Below are positions 55,428 through 63,396 of a stretch of DNA of 64,000 bases, piece by piece. The notes beneath the pieces were generated by a model. That model was not told the DNA's origin. It did no database searches and saw only the letters and a list, made by a program, of their open reading frames with translations. The stretch lies in contig DATHUJ010000124.1 in assembly GCA_035462375.1 (NCBI GenBank), positions 1-64,000 on the forward strand. Reading direction: 5' to 3'. Made by a program: the position numbers and the translations under genes. This DNA is from DASTQL01 sp035462375. Lineage in GTDB: Bacteria; Actinomycetota; Actinomycetes; Jiangellales; Jiangellaceae. The stretch's first letter is position 1. Every line of letters begins with the position of its first letter.

Positions 55428-56269
55428 CGGGCGATCGCCCGGGCGGCCGGGTCCGGCCGTCGGGCAGTGGCGGGCAACGGCGCCGGGTCCCCCGCGAACG
55501 GCGCACCCACCACGCTCCTCCGTACGCCGTCCAGGCGCCAGGGGTTCGCGGTACGCCCCACGCCGGAGTCGGTGGCCCCACCCGTACAGGGGTCCGGGGC
55601 CGCGCCCCAGAGCGCCACCTGCAGGTAGCAGGCGGCGAAGGCCGCCACGTCGACGGTCACCGTGTCGGCGAACAGCCCGCAGAACGCCTCGCGGCGGAAG
55701 CAGACGTCACCGGTACCGGTCGGGTCGACGTCCGGGACCACGGTCCAGGGCAGCGACCCTCCCGGACCGCCGACGGGTCCGAGCAGCCGGGCTCCAGGGT
55801 GGGCGTCGAGGAAGGCCGCGTGCCGCTCTGCCCGGCCCCTGGCCCCCGGCGGGGTCCGGCGACGCCGTGGACCCGGGCCCGGAGGCCGCGGTACACCACC
55901 CCGTCGGCGGGTGACCGCGGGAAGACGTCGATCCCGTGCCGGCCGGTGGCCGGGCTGCCGCCGACGCGGCAGGCCGAGGCGTGCACGCGCAGCCGGCCGC
56001 AGCGCCACGGCCAGACACAGCCACTCCGCCGCCTCGGCGGGGCCCCCGCGAGGGACGCCCTTGGCCGCCAGGCTCCGGTCGCCCCACGCCCGGCCGACCG
56101 CCCAGAGCCCTCGGCGGGCGTCGTCGAGCAGGTCGGCGCGCCCCGCCCCGGGGACCTCCGCCCAGCCCACCCGGTGGGTATCCGCCGCCGCGGCGGCCGT
56201 TCGCTGGTGGCGTACGGCGGGGAGATGTGGAACACCCGGCGGGGGCGCCACGGTTGCCACTGCCGTCAC
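55428..56269 (-). pseudogene. Frameshifted gene, unknown product
   Basis: Coding signal (high GC in third codon positions) starts at GTG 56269 and reads EVPGAGRADLLDDARRGLWA and AEAAEWLCLAVAL. Near 55990 the signal jumps to the next frame (LRVHASACRVGG, GIDVFPRSPADGVVYRG), and near 55840, in a run of G, it jumps back (ERHAAFLDAHPGARLLGPVG, DVCFRREAFCGLFADTVTV). The frame has no stop at its natural end: the codon overlapping the next ATG reads TGG where TGA would be expected. Two compensating frameshifts plus stop loss suggest decay, or sequencing errors. No family recognised. Confidence 0.55.
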
Positions 56270-56381
56270 GGACCGGCCCGACGCCGAGCAGCGTCCTCCG
56301 GGCCGGGGCTAGCATGCAGGGACAGGCGGGCCGGGAACGCCCCGGGCACACCCAGACCGCTGCCGGTGAGGAGCGCCAACG

Positions 56382-58895
56382 ATGTTCGAGAGGTTCACCG
56401 ACCGCGCGAGGCGCGTCGTCGTCCTGGCCCAGGAAGAGGCCAGGATGCTCAACCACAACTACATCGGCACCGAGCACATCCTCCTCGGCCTCATCCACGA
56501 GGGCGAAGGGGTGGCGGCCAAGGCGCTCGAGAGCCTCGGCATCTCGCTCGAGGCCGTCCGCCAGCAGGTGGAGGAGATCATCGGGCAGGGCCAGCAGGCC
56601 CCGTCCGGACACATCCCCTTCACGCCGCGGGCCAAGAAGGTCCTGGAGCTGTCACTGCGCGAGGCGCTGCAGCTGGGGCACAACTACATCGGCACCGAGC
56701 ACATCCTCCTCGGCCTCATCCGGGAGGGCGAGGGCGTGGCCGCCCAGGTGCTGGTCAAGCTCGGCGCGGACCTCAACCGGGTGCGCCAGCAGGTCATCCA
56801 GCTGCTCTCGGGCTACCAGGGCGGCAAGGAGGCCGCGACCGCCGGCGGCCCGCAGGCCGAGGCCCCCTCGACCTCGCTCGTCCTCGACCAGTTCGGCCGC
56901 AACCTCACCCAGGCGGCCCGCGAGGGCAAGCTCGACCCGGTCATCGGCCGGGAGAAGGAGATCGAGCGGGTCATGCAGGTCCTCTCCCGGAGGACCAAGA
57001 ACAACCCCGTCCTCATCGGCGAGCCCGGCGTCGGCAAGACCGCTGTCGTCGAGGGCCTGGCCCAGAACATCGTCAAGGGCGAGGTCCCCGAGACGCTCAA
57101 GGACAAGCAGCTCTACACCCTCGACCTCGGTGCGCTCGTCGCCGGCAGCCGCTACCGCGGCGACTTCGAGGAGCGGCTGAAGAAGGTGCTCAAGGAGATC
57201 CGCACCCGCGGCGACATCATCCTGTTCATCGACGAGATCCACACCCTCGTCGGGGCGGGCGCCGCCGAGGGCGCGATCGACGCCGCCAGCATCCTCAAGC
57301 CGATGCTGGCCCGCGGTGAGCTCCAGACGATCGGCGCGACCACCCTCGACGAGTACCGCAAGCACGTCGAGAAGGACGCCGCCCTGGAGCGCCGGTTCCA
57401 GCCGATCCAGGTGCAGGAGCCGACGCTCGCCCACACGATCGAGATCCTCAAGGGGCTCCGCGACCGGTACGAGGCGCACCACCGCGTCTCGATCACCGAC
57501 GGCGCCCTGGTGGCGGCCGCCACGCTGGCCGACCGCTACATCTCCGACCGCTTCCTGCCGGACAAGGCGATCGACCTCATCGACGAGGCCGGCTCGCGGT
57601 TGCGAATCCGCCGGATGACCGCGCCGCCTGACCTCCGCGAGTTCGACGAGCGGATCGCGAGCGTCCGTCGCGAGAAGGAGTCCGCGATCGACGCGCAGGA
57701 CTTCGAGAAGGCCGCGGCGCTGCGCGACTCCGAGAAGCAGCTGATCGCCCAGAAGGCCGAGCGCGAGAAGCAGTGGAAGGCCGGCGACCTCGACGTGGTC
57801 GCCGAGGTCGACGACGAGCTGATCGCGGAGGTCCTGGCGACTGCCACCGGCATCCCCGTGTTCAAGCTGACCGAAGAGGAGACCTCTCGGCTGCTGCACA
57901 TGGAGGACGAGATCCACAAGCGGATCATCGGCCAGGAGGACGCCATCTCGGCGCTCTCCAAGGCGATCCGCCGCACCCGGGCGGGCCTGAAGGACCCCAA
58001 GCGCCCGGGCGGCTCGTTCATCTTCGCCGGGCCCTCCGGGGTTGGCAAGACCGAGCTCTCCAAGGCCCTCGCGGAGTTCCTGTTCGGCGACGAGGACGCG
58101 CTCATCCAGCTCGACATGAGCGAGTTCTCCGAGAAGCACACGGTGTCGCGGCTCTTCGGCTCGCCTCCCGGTTACGTCGGCTACGAAGAGGGCGGCCAGC
58201 TCACCGAGAAGGTGCGCCGGCGGCCGTTCTCGGTGGTCCTCTTCGACGAGGTCGAGAAGGCCCACCCGGACATCTTCAACTCACTGCTGCAGGTGCTCGA
58301 GGACGGCCGGCTCACCGACGCGCAGGGGCGCGTGGTCGACTTCAAGAACACTGTGATCATCATGACCACCAACCTCGGCACCCGCGACATCGCCAAGGGC
58401 GTCAACCTGGGCTTCTCCGCGAGCAGCGAGGCCGACGGCTCGTACGGGCGGATGAAGGCGAAGGTCTCCGAGGAGCTCAAGCAGCACTTCCGGCCGGAGT
58501 TCCTCAACCGGGTCGACGACGTCATCGTCTTCCACCAGCTCACGCCGGAGGAGATCGTCCGGATCGTCGACCTGATGGTCACGCACGTGGACGAGCGGCT
58601 GCGCGACAAGGACATGGGCCTGGAGCTCACGCCGGCGGCCAAGCAGCTGCTCGCCGACCACGGCTTCGACCCCGTGCTGGGAGCCCGCCCACTGCGGCGC
58701 ACCATCCAGCGCGAGATCGAGGACTCGCTGTCGGAGAAGATCCTCTTCGGGGAGCTCAAGGCCGGCCAGATCGTGCTGGTCGACGTCGAGGGCGAGGGTC
58801 GGGCGCGCAACTTCACCTTCCGCGGCACCGCGAAGGCCCAGCTGCCCGACGCGCCTCCGGTGGCCGCCTCGACGCCCAAGGCGAAGGAGGCCTGA
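56382..58895 (+). CDS. clpC: ATP-dependent Clp protease ATP-binding subunit ClpC
   Basis: An 837-residue AAA+ unfoldase that feeds ClpP. Two Clp_N repeats (NHNYIGTEHILLGLIHEGEG and the GHNYIGTEHILLGLIREGEG copy), first Walker A GEPGVGKT near 213, a middle UVR/M-domain helix (DFEKAAALRDSEKQLIAQKA), second Walker A GPSGVGKT near 550 and the C-terminal D2 domain. ATG follows GAGGAGCGCCAACG; TAGCAT at 56310 may be the -10. The C-terminus is followed by a strong terminator. Essential in related actinobacteria. Confidence 0.97.
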   Translation: MFERFTDRARRVVVLAQEEARMLNHNYIGTEHILLGLIHEGEGVAAKALESLGISLEAVRQQVEEIIGQGQQAPSGHIPFTPRAKKVLELSLREALQLGHNYIGTEHILLGLIREGEGVAAQVLVKLGADLNRVRQQVIQLLSGYQGGKEAATAGGPQAEAPSTSLVLDQFGRNLTQAAREGKLDPVIGREKEIERVMQVLSRRTKNNPVLIGEPGVGKTAVVEGLAQNIVKGEVPETLKDKQLYTLDLGALVAGSRYRGDFEERLKKVLKEIRTRGDIILFIDEIHTLVGAGAAEGAIDAASILKPMLARGELQTIGATTLDEYRKHVEKDAALERRFQPIQVQEPTLAHTIEILKGLRDRYEAHHRVSITDGALVAAATLADRYISDRFLPDKAIDLIDEAGSRLRIRRMTAPPDLREFDERIASVRREKESAIDAQDFEKAAALRDSEKQLIAQKAEREKQWKAGDLDVVAEVDDELIAEVLATATGIPVFKLTEEETSRLLHMEDEIHKRIIGQEDAISALSKAIRRTRAGLKDPKRPGGSFIFAGPSGVGKTELSKALAEFLFGDEDALIQLDMSEFSEKHTVSRLFGSPPGYVGYEEGGQLTEKVRRRPFSVVLFDEVEKAHPDIFNSLLQVLEDGRLTDAQGRVVDFKNTVIIMTTNLGTRDIAKGVNLGFSASSEADGSYGRMKAKVSEELKQHFRPEFLNRVDDVIVFHQLTPEEIVRIVDLMVTHVDERLRDKDMGLELTPAAKQLLADHGFDPVLGARPLRRTIQREIEDSLSEKILFGELKAGQIVLVDVEGEGRARNFTFRGTAKAQLPDAPPVAASTPKAKEA

Positions 58896-58931
58896 GCCGC
58901 CCGCATCGCTTCGTGATCATCGGCGTACGAC

Positions 58932-58968
58932 GGCGGGTGCCCCGTGGCGCGCCCACGGGGCACCCGCC
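58932..58968. terminator. Perfect 16-bp hairpin after clpC
   Basis: GGCGGGTGCCCCGTGG and its exact complement flank a 5-nt loop (CGCGC), 37 bases downstream of the clpC stop and before the convergent secreted-protein gene. Probably terminates both. Confidence 0.75.
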
Positions 58969-59010
58969 TCGCCGGGCTCCGCGGCGCCCGGCGATGGCCG
59001 GCCGGTCCCG

Positions 59011-59799
59011 TCAGCCGGCCGGGTCGAGGTCCACGTCGCGGTAGAGGGTCACGGAGACGCCGTTCCCAGCTTCCGAGGGCAGGGTCAGCGTCGCGGAGTC
59101 GGTCAGAGCGGCCGCCGAGGGCGGGACCCCCGGCGAGACCTCCGCCGTCGCTGCGGCGCCACCGGACCCAGCGGCGCCCGACCCTCCGGGTACCGGCGGG
59201 CGGCCGCCCTGCCGGGAGGCCGCCTGCGGCTTCGCCACGACCTCGGTGAGGAGCACCTGGAGCACCTGGTCGGCCAGCTCGTCGGCGCGGGTCTGGGCCT
59301 GCAGGGGGTCGAGCCGAGCCACCCGAATGCGGTTGACCTGCCACTGCACCTTTCGCAGCGAGGCCGCCCCTGCCCTGGTCAGCCGTAGGTCACCGCCGCC
59401 GGCGACGACGAACTGGTATGCCCCCGCGAAGGTCGCGCAGCTCTCGCACCGCTCGTTGACGGCCACGGCGTCGTTGGTGACCGTGAGGTCCGTGGCCCGG
59501 CCGGCGAGCAGCACCTGGAAGGCCACGGCGGTCGCCCCGCAGTCGCGGCACGAGGCACGGGCGACGGCCTCGTTGCGGACCTTCACCGTCCTGGCGCGCG
59601 TGTTCCGGTCCTGCCACTTCACCCGGGTCTTGACCCGGTCGTCCTGGTGGACGACCGCGTGGACCTTGTTGGTCACCGACATCCGTGGCGGTCCGCCGCC
59701 CTGCCCCGCGGCCGCGAGCGGTACCGGCGCGGCGGCGAGCACGAGCGCGGCCGCCACTGCGGCCGTCACGAGGCGCCGAGACAGTACCCGGCCGCTCAC
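59011..59799 (-). CDS. Secreted protein with two CxxC repeats
   Basis: A 262-residue protein. Signal peptide (VTAAVAAALVLAAAPVPLAA, cleavage near AAA-GQ) is followed by two related units with CxxC: NEAVARASCRDCGATAVAFQ (Cys84, Cys87) and a second with NERCESCATFAGAYQFVVAG (Cys118, Cys121). Both share the pattern NxAVAx4-5CxxCxTxAxAxQ. A Gln/Val helix and a Gly/Pro-rich stretch precede a final beta-strand (TLTLPSEAGNGVSVTLY). It is coupled by GTGA overlap to the M50-ATPase gene. I do not know a named function; a disulfide or metal role for CxxC is possible. Confidence 0.75.
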   Translation of the reverse strand: MSGRVLSRRLVTAAVAAALVLAAAPVPLAAAGQGGGPPRMSVTNKVHAVVHQDDRVKTRVKWQDRNTRARTVKVRNEAVARASCRDCGATAVAFQVLLAGRATDLTVTNDAVAVNERCESCATFAGAYQFVVAGGGDLRLTRAGAASLRKVQWQVNRIRVARLDPLQAQTRADELADQVLQVLLTEVVAKPQAASRQGGRPPVPGGSGAAGSGGAAATAEVSPGVPPSAAALTDSATLTLPSEAGNGVSVTLYRDVDLDPAG

Positions 59800-62195
59800 C
59801 TCCGCGTCCCGTCGTCGTGGAAGCCGTCGGCGACCGCCGCAGCCAGGCTGAGGTAGGCCTGCCGGGTCGGCGCACGCAGCTCCTCCAGCCCCGTCCGGGC
59901 CCCGGCGGCCAGCGCCGGGTCCCACGGCACGCGGACGACCGCCGCACACCGTTGTACGAAGTGCTCCTCGATCCGGTCCAGCTCCACCAGCCCGCCTCCT
60001 CGCGCCTGGTTGATCACGGCCACGGCTCCCGCGGCGAGCCGACCGTAGCCGTGCTCGTCCAGCCAGTCGAGCGTGCTCGCTGCGGCGCGGGCACCGTCGA
60101 GTGCCGGCGGCATGACGACGACGATCTGGTCCGACTCGCGCAGGACGCCCTGGATGGCGCTGTCCAGGATGCCGGTTCCCGTGTCGAGCAGGATCAGGTT
60201 GTAGTGCCGGTCGAGGAGGTCGATCGCCGCCGTGTACTCGGTCTCACCGAGCGCCTGGGTGATGCGCGGGTCGTCGTCGGACGCGATGACCTCGAGTCGG
60301 GTGCCGGCCTGCGACGTGTAGGCCCGGATGTCGCTGTAACGGTCGATGAGCCCGCGGTCTCCGAGCAGGCTGGTCACGGTCTCGGACGATTCCCGGCGCA
60401 CCCGGTGGGCGAGGCTGCCCGCGTCGGGGTTGGCGTCCAGCGCCACGACGCGGTCGCCGCGGAGCGAGGCGAAGGTGTGGCCGAGCATGAGGGTCGTCGT
60501 GGTCTTGCCGGCGCCGCCCTTGCGGGAGAGCACCGCCACTCTGCGGCACCCGTGGATCGGGGCATGGATGCGTGCCGCGAGCGCGTGCTCCTCCTGCTCC
60601 GCCCGGCTGGGCCCGAGGTTCACCGCCCCGCCGGTAGCCTGGTAGAGGCCACGCCGCCAGCCGCGGGCGGGTGGCCGGGAGCGCGGTCGCAGCATGGTGT
60701 CGTCGGTGAAGGCCGCCGCCGAGGCCGACGGCACGGGGGCGAGCGTGCTGCGGCGACCGTTCGGCGGTGAGTCGGCCGTCGAGACGGGGAGCGGGTCGGC
60801 AGGGAGATCGGGTACTACGGCGGGAGGGCGGGTCACGGGCTGGGGCTGGGACGGGACGGGTGTCGCAGCGTCCATGGGTGCCTCCTCGAGGCGTGGACGG
60901 GATTCGGCGTCGGGACGGTGTCGGCGGGCGTGGAGCAGCAGGAGGAGCCGGCGTACGAGCACGACGGAGATCGCCGTGATGCCGAGGAACGGGACCGCGA
61001 CCAGCGCGACGGAGATGGCGTTGAGCGCGACGCTCACCAGGTCGCCCTGCTCCCCGGCGGCCAGCATGGCCGAGCCGTACGAGGCGGTGGACTCCGCCGC
61101 CTGCCGGGCCAGCTGCGGCAGCCGGACGACGAGCATGACGACGCCGGTGGCGAGCAGCGGGACGACGACGAGCACCCAGGCGGTGACGAGCCGCCGCGTC
61201 CTCGGTCGTAGTTCCGCGACCCTCGGGTCGAGCTTTGCGCCTGGAAGCAGTGACCTGAGCACGGGGCGGACGCGGCCGAAGAGGTCCGGGACCCCGACCA
61301 GGTCGCCGAGCACGTAGTAGCCATCCAGCCGGATCACGGGCAGCAGCTGCTGCAGAGCCTCGAGGTGGACCAGGAAGGCCAGCGTCACGAGCGGTGCGAA
61401 GCCGGTTGCGTGGTAGGCGAGCAGCAGCCCCAGTGCCGTGACGGCGTTGAAGTAGATCCCCCCGAGGTCGGTGCGTAGCCGGGACTGCCGATCCAGCCGG
61501 TAGGCGTCGGTGACGTCGGTGTAGAACGCGGGGAAGACCAGGTAGACACCCACGCCGATGGCGCCCGGCTTGCCACCGCCGTACCGGCAGGCGGCGGCGT
61601 GCCCGACTTCGTGAACGAGGGTTGAGGCAACGGTCCCCCCCACGAGCAGGAGCAGCAGGGCCGGGTCCGAGACGACGAGCAGGGCCCCGTGGGTGGCGGC
61701 GCCGCTGGGCAGGGTCAGGACGTCCAGGGCGAGCAGCGCGACGAGGACGGCGACCACGACGGGTCGGACGAAGAGCGGGGAGAAGATGTCGCCGAGGGTG
61801 CTGACGACCCGCGGTGGGACCAGGACCCGCCGGAGCCGGAGGGCCAGCAGGGGGTCGGCGCGCGGGAGTCGACCGCCGGCGCTGCCAGGAGTCGCCAGGA
61901 TCCCCAGCGGGGCGAGCTTGGTTGAGACCAGGAAGCCGACGCCCTCCGGGGGGAGCCGGCGCCGCAGCTGGGCGGAGACCCGGTCCGCGATGTCGTCGGC
62001 GGTGCGCCGGCCGTCGAGGGCGGCGGCGACCAGGTAGAGCAGGCGGGACAGGTGCAGCACCTGTCCGTCGGAGCGGACGACGAGGAAACGGCCGTCGCGG
62101 AACCCCGAGCCCTCATAGGCGCCGAGCAGCCTGGTCCCCCGCGCCAGGGCGGGAAGCGGGCTGGGCGGCCCGGGGACCGGGTGGCTGTCGGCCAT
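59796..62195 (-). CDS. RRE-like/M50 membrane peptidase fused to MinD/ParA ATPase
   Basis: A 799-residue chain with three parts. Residues 30-100 resemble PqqD-type RiPP recognition elements (HLSRLLYLVAAALDGRRTAD, then a DIADRV...VSTKLAPLGIL wing). Residues 105-425 are a site-2-protease/M50 membrane peptidase: HEVGH at 195-199, helix FNAVTALGLLLAY, and VIRLDGYYVLGD with the third-ligand Asp near 291; about eight hydrophobic segments. Residues 440-500 are a Pro/Ala linker. Residues 545-799 are a deviant-Walker MinD/ParA ATPase (SRKGGAGKTTTT at 557-568, DANPDAGS, LILLDTGTGILDSA). ATG 62195 follows GGAGGAGCGC; a second strong ribosome site precedes ATG 60875 within the gene. Confidence 0.85.
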   Translation of the reverse strand: MADSHPVPGPPSPLPALARGTRLLGAYEGSGFRDGRFLVVRSDGQVLHLSRLLYLVAAALDGRRTADDIADRVSAQLRRRLPPEGVGFLVSTKLAPLGILATPGSAGGRLPRADPLLALRLRRVLVPPRVVSTLGDIFSPLFVRPVVVAVLVALLALDVLTLPSGAATHGALLVVSDPALLLLLVGGTVASTLVHEVGHAAACRYGGGKPGAIGVGVYLVFPAFYTDVTDAYRLDRQSRLRTDLGGIYFNAVTALGLLLAYHATGFAPLVTLAFLVHLEALQQLLPVIRLDGYYVLGDLVGVPDLFGRVRPVLRSLLPGAKLDPRVAELRPRTRRLVTAWVLVVVPLLATGVVMLVVRLPQLARQAAESTASYGSAMLAAGEQGDLVSVALNAISVALVAVPFLGITAISVVLVRRLLLLLHARRHRPDAESRPRLEEAPMDAATPVPSQPQPVTRPPAVVPDLPADPLPVSTADSPPNGRRSTLAPVPSASAAAFTDDTMLRPRSRPPARGWRRGLYQATGGAVNLGPSRAEQEEHALAARIHAPIHGCRRVAVLSRKGGAGKTTTTLMLGHTFASLRGDRVVALDANPDAGSLAHRVRRESSETVTSLLGDRGLIDRYSDIRAYTSQAGTRLEVIASDDDPRITQALGETEYTAAIDLLDRHYNLILLDTGTGILDSAIQGVLRESDQIVVVMPPALDGARAAASTLDWLDEHGYGRLAAGAVAVINQARGGGLVELDRIEEHFVQRCAAVVRVPWDPALAAGARTGLEELRAPTRQAYLSLAAAVADGFHDDGTRR
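60875..60887 (-). promoter_or_regulatory. Internal ribosome site before ATPase domain
   Basis: On the minus strand GAGGAGGCACCC-ATG places a strong Shine-Dalgarno 5 nt from an in-frame ATG (codon 441 of the M50-ATPase gene). A free 359-residue ATPase could be made from it. Confidence 0.5.
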
Positions 62196-62220
62196 GCGCT
62201 CCTCCGACGGGGCCGGGCGA

Positions 62221-62240
62221 CGGGTGGCAGCCGCCACCCG
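62221..62240 (-). terminator. Hairpin after first precursor-like gene
   Basis: CGGGTGGC and GCCACCCG form an 8-bp stem with a 4-nt loop, between the 65-aa peptide gene and the M50-ATPase gene. It could attenuate transcription or stabilise the upstream message. Confidence 0.45.
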
Positions 62241-62253
62241 GCCGTCGTGTCGG

Positions 62254-62451
62254 TCAGTACTGGTACGTGGCGAGCGCCTGGTTCACCACTGCGCTGGCCG
62301 ACGCGTTGATCGAGGCGGCGTTGACGCTGATCGCGATCCCCACCACCGTCACGTTGGTGACGTTGACCAGTGCCATGGCGTCCCGGGACGGCAACAGCTC
62401 CACCGTCTCGGCATGCAGTTCCTCGACACTGATCGTCCTGGCTGCGCCCAT
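62254..62451 (-). CDS. Precursor-like small peptide 1 (65 aa)
   Basis: A 65-residue peptide. Leader-like part: MGAARTISVEELHAETVELL with the shared motif ELLPSRDAM. Core-like part: Val/Ala/Asn/Ser/Thr-rich (VNVTNVTVVGIAISVNAASI), ending VNQALATYQY. It has no Cys, so lanthionine chemistry is unlikely. The paralogue upstream shares ELLPSR[DE]A and the final NQx5Q. ATG 62451 is preceded by GAGGAGGAGCG, a very strong ribosome site. Directly upstream of the RRE/M50/ATPase gene, a precursor role is the simplest inference. Confidence 0.72.
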   Translation of the reverse strand: MGAARTISVEELHAETVELLPSRDAMALVNVTNVTVVGIAISVNAASINASASAVVNQALATYQY

Positions 62452-62507
62452 CGCTCCTCCTCGCGAACCCGGGGCGCCGTGCGGCGGGGCGGGCCCGCAC
62501 CGGGGTG

Positions 62508-62526
62508 GTCACGGACCCGCCGTGAC
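62508..62526 (-). terminator. Hairpin after second precursor-like gene
   Basis: GTCACGG and CCGTGAC form a 7-bp stem around a 5-nt loop immediately after the stop of the 63-aa peptide gene, matching the hairpin that follows its paralogue. Confidence 0.45.
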
Positions 62527-62531
62527 GCCGG

Positions 62532-62723
62532 TCAGCCCTGGAGAACGACGATGGTCTGGTTCGCCGACGCGGCGGCGATCGAACCGATCGAGAACGCGTT
62601 GGTGGCCACCGCGGCGTTGAGCGCGCCGACCTTGGCGAAGTTCGATCCCCAACTCAGCGCCTCGCGGGACGGCAGGAGCTCGGTGTGCTCGAGCTCGAGC
62701 TCGCGCATCGTGAACTCGGTCAT
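62532..62723 (-). CDS. Precursor-like small peptide 2 (63 aa)
   Basis: A 63-residue peptide: MTEFTMRELELEHTELLPSR leader-like part, then EALSWGSNFAKVGALNAAVA and an Ala/Asn/Ser-rich end ANQTIVVLQG. Aligned with the 65-aa peptide at ELLPSR, the two have near-equal C-terminal lengths (43 and 42 residues after the Arg) and share NQx5Q at the end. ATG 62723 follows GAGGAGGTGACACGC; an upstream in-frame start would add an unrelated Arg/Thr-rich stretch. First gene of the probable operon. Confidence 0.72.
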   Translation of the reverse strand: MTEFTMRELELEHTELLPSREALSWGSNFAKVGALNAAVATNAFSIGSIAAASANQTIVVLQG

Positions 62724-62797
62724 GCGTGTCACCTCCTCACGGGGTGAGGTTCGGGCGGGTACGCCGGTGCGCACGGCTGTCCCAGTCAGCCCGCCCG

Positions 62798-62850
62798 GGC
62801 GTGACAACGGCGTGACGACTCGCGGGCCGGTCACGTGGCCTCGGCGTGAC
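62798..62850. promoter_or_regulatory. GGCGTGAC direct repeats (SARP-type operator)
   Basis: GGCGTGAC occurs at 62798, 62809 and 62843. The first two are exactly 11 bp apart and the third about three turns further. Heptamer-like direct repeats with 11-bp period are the typical SARP binding site. They lie 75-127 bp upstream of the small-peptide operon, and a SARP gene begins at 63397. Confidence 0.5.
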
Positions 62851-62993
62851 CGCGGCGCAGCACTCGCGTCTCGCGCACCAGCACGGTCGACCCGGCCCGC
62901 CTACACTGCGAGTACGCAGCCGGTCCCCGTCCACCGGCGACGCCTCGCGGGCGCACCCCGTACCCGTGACGTATCGACCCGAGGACGGCGGCG

Positions 62994-63284
62994 ATGACCA
63001 TCCGGCGACGTGACCAGGGACAGGTCGGGGACCTCCGGTCCCCCCGTCGGCGCCGACCGCTCACGACCCTGGAGGAGCTGGTGGAAGCACGACACACCTC
63101 CGGCGACTCGTCCGGGGCCCTCGTGGTGCGGGCCTGGTTCGAGGAGGGGCAGCTACGGGCCCGCGTGACCTCGACGACCGACCTCCGCGCCCCCGACGAG
63201 ACCGTCGTGGTCGCCGCCGACCGGGAGACCGTGCTCGACGCCGTCCGGGCGTGGTTGGACGCCCTCGAGCAGGACCGGTTGTGA
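62994..63284 (+). CDS. Small hypothetical protein (96 aa)
   Basis: A 96-residue protein, not recognised. A basic N-terminus (MTIRRRDQGQVGDLRSPRRR) is followed by a compact alpha-beta pattern: LTTLEELVEARHTSGDSSGA, a strand ALVVRAWFEEGQLRARVTST, and a final helix (TVLDAVRAWLDALEQDRL). ATG follows GAGGACGGCGGCG. It is divergent from the peptide operon and upstream of the SARP gene, so it may be part of the same locus. Confidence 0.6.
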   Translation: MTIRRRDQGQVGDLRSPRRRRPLTTLEELVEARHTSGDSSGALVVRAWFEEGQLRARVTSTTDLRAPDETVVVAADRETVLDAVRAWLDALEQDRL

Positions 63285-63305
63285 CGTGCTGAGCGGAACT
63301 GGGCG

Positions 63306-63334
63306 TTGACAGGCTGCTGACCTGCGCGGAGAGT
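63306..63334 (+). promoter_or_regulatory. Possible promoter of the SARP gene
   Basis: TTGACA at 63306-63311 is a perfect -35 consensus, followed after 17 bp by GAGAGT, a weak -10. The SARP ATG is 62 bp further. Confidence 0.35.
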
Positions 63335-63396
63335 GACGGAAGATGATCGGCGGGCTGGCCCACCGACCGGATCGGCACTCACGACGCGGGGGAGCC

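Noticed and set aside
54185..56269. A 694-residue minus-strand reading as one protein
   Set aside because: Its second half is out of frame with a clear membrane protein and an SDR gene; only 55428-56269 shows coding signal, and that part switches frame.
55799..57319. Plus-strand open frame overlapping clpC
   Set aside because: Out of frame with ClpC, which is fully conserved, and no recognisable motif.
59796..62195. Plain ESX accessory ATPase interpretation
   Set aside because: The ATPase half fits, but no EsxA/B, EccC or other type VII gene lies nearby, and the N-terminal peptidase is not part of that system.
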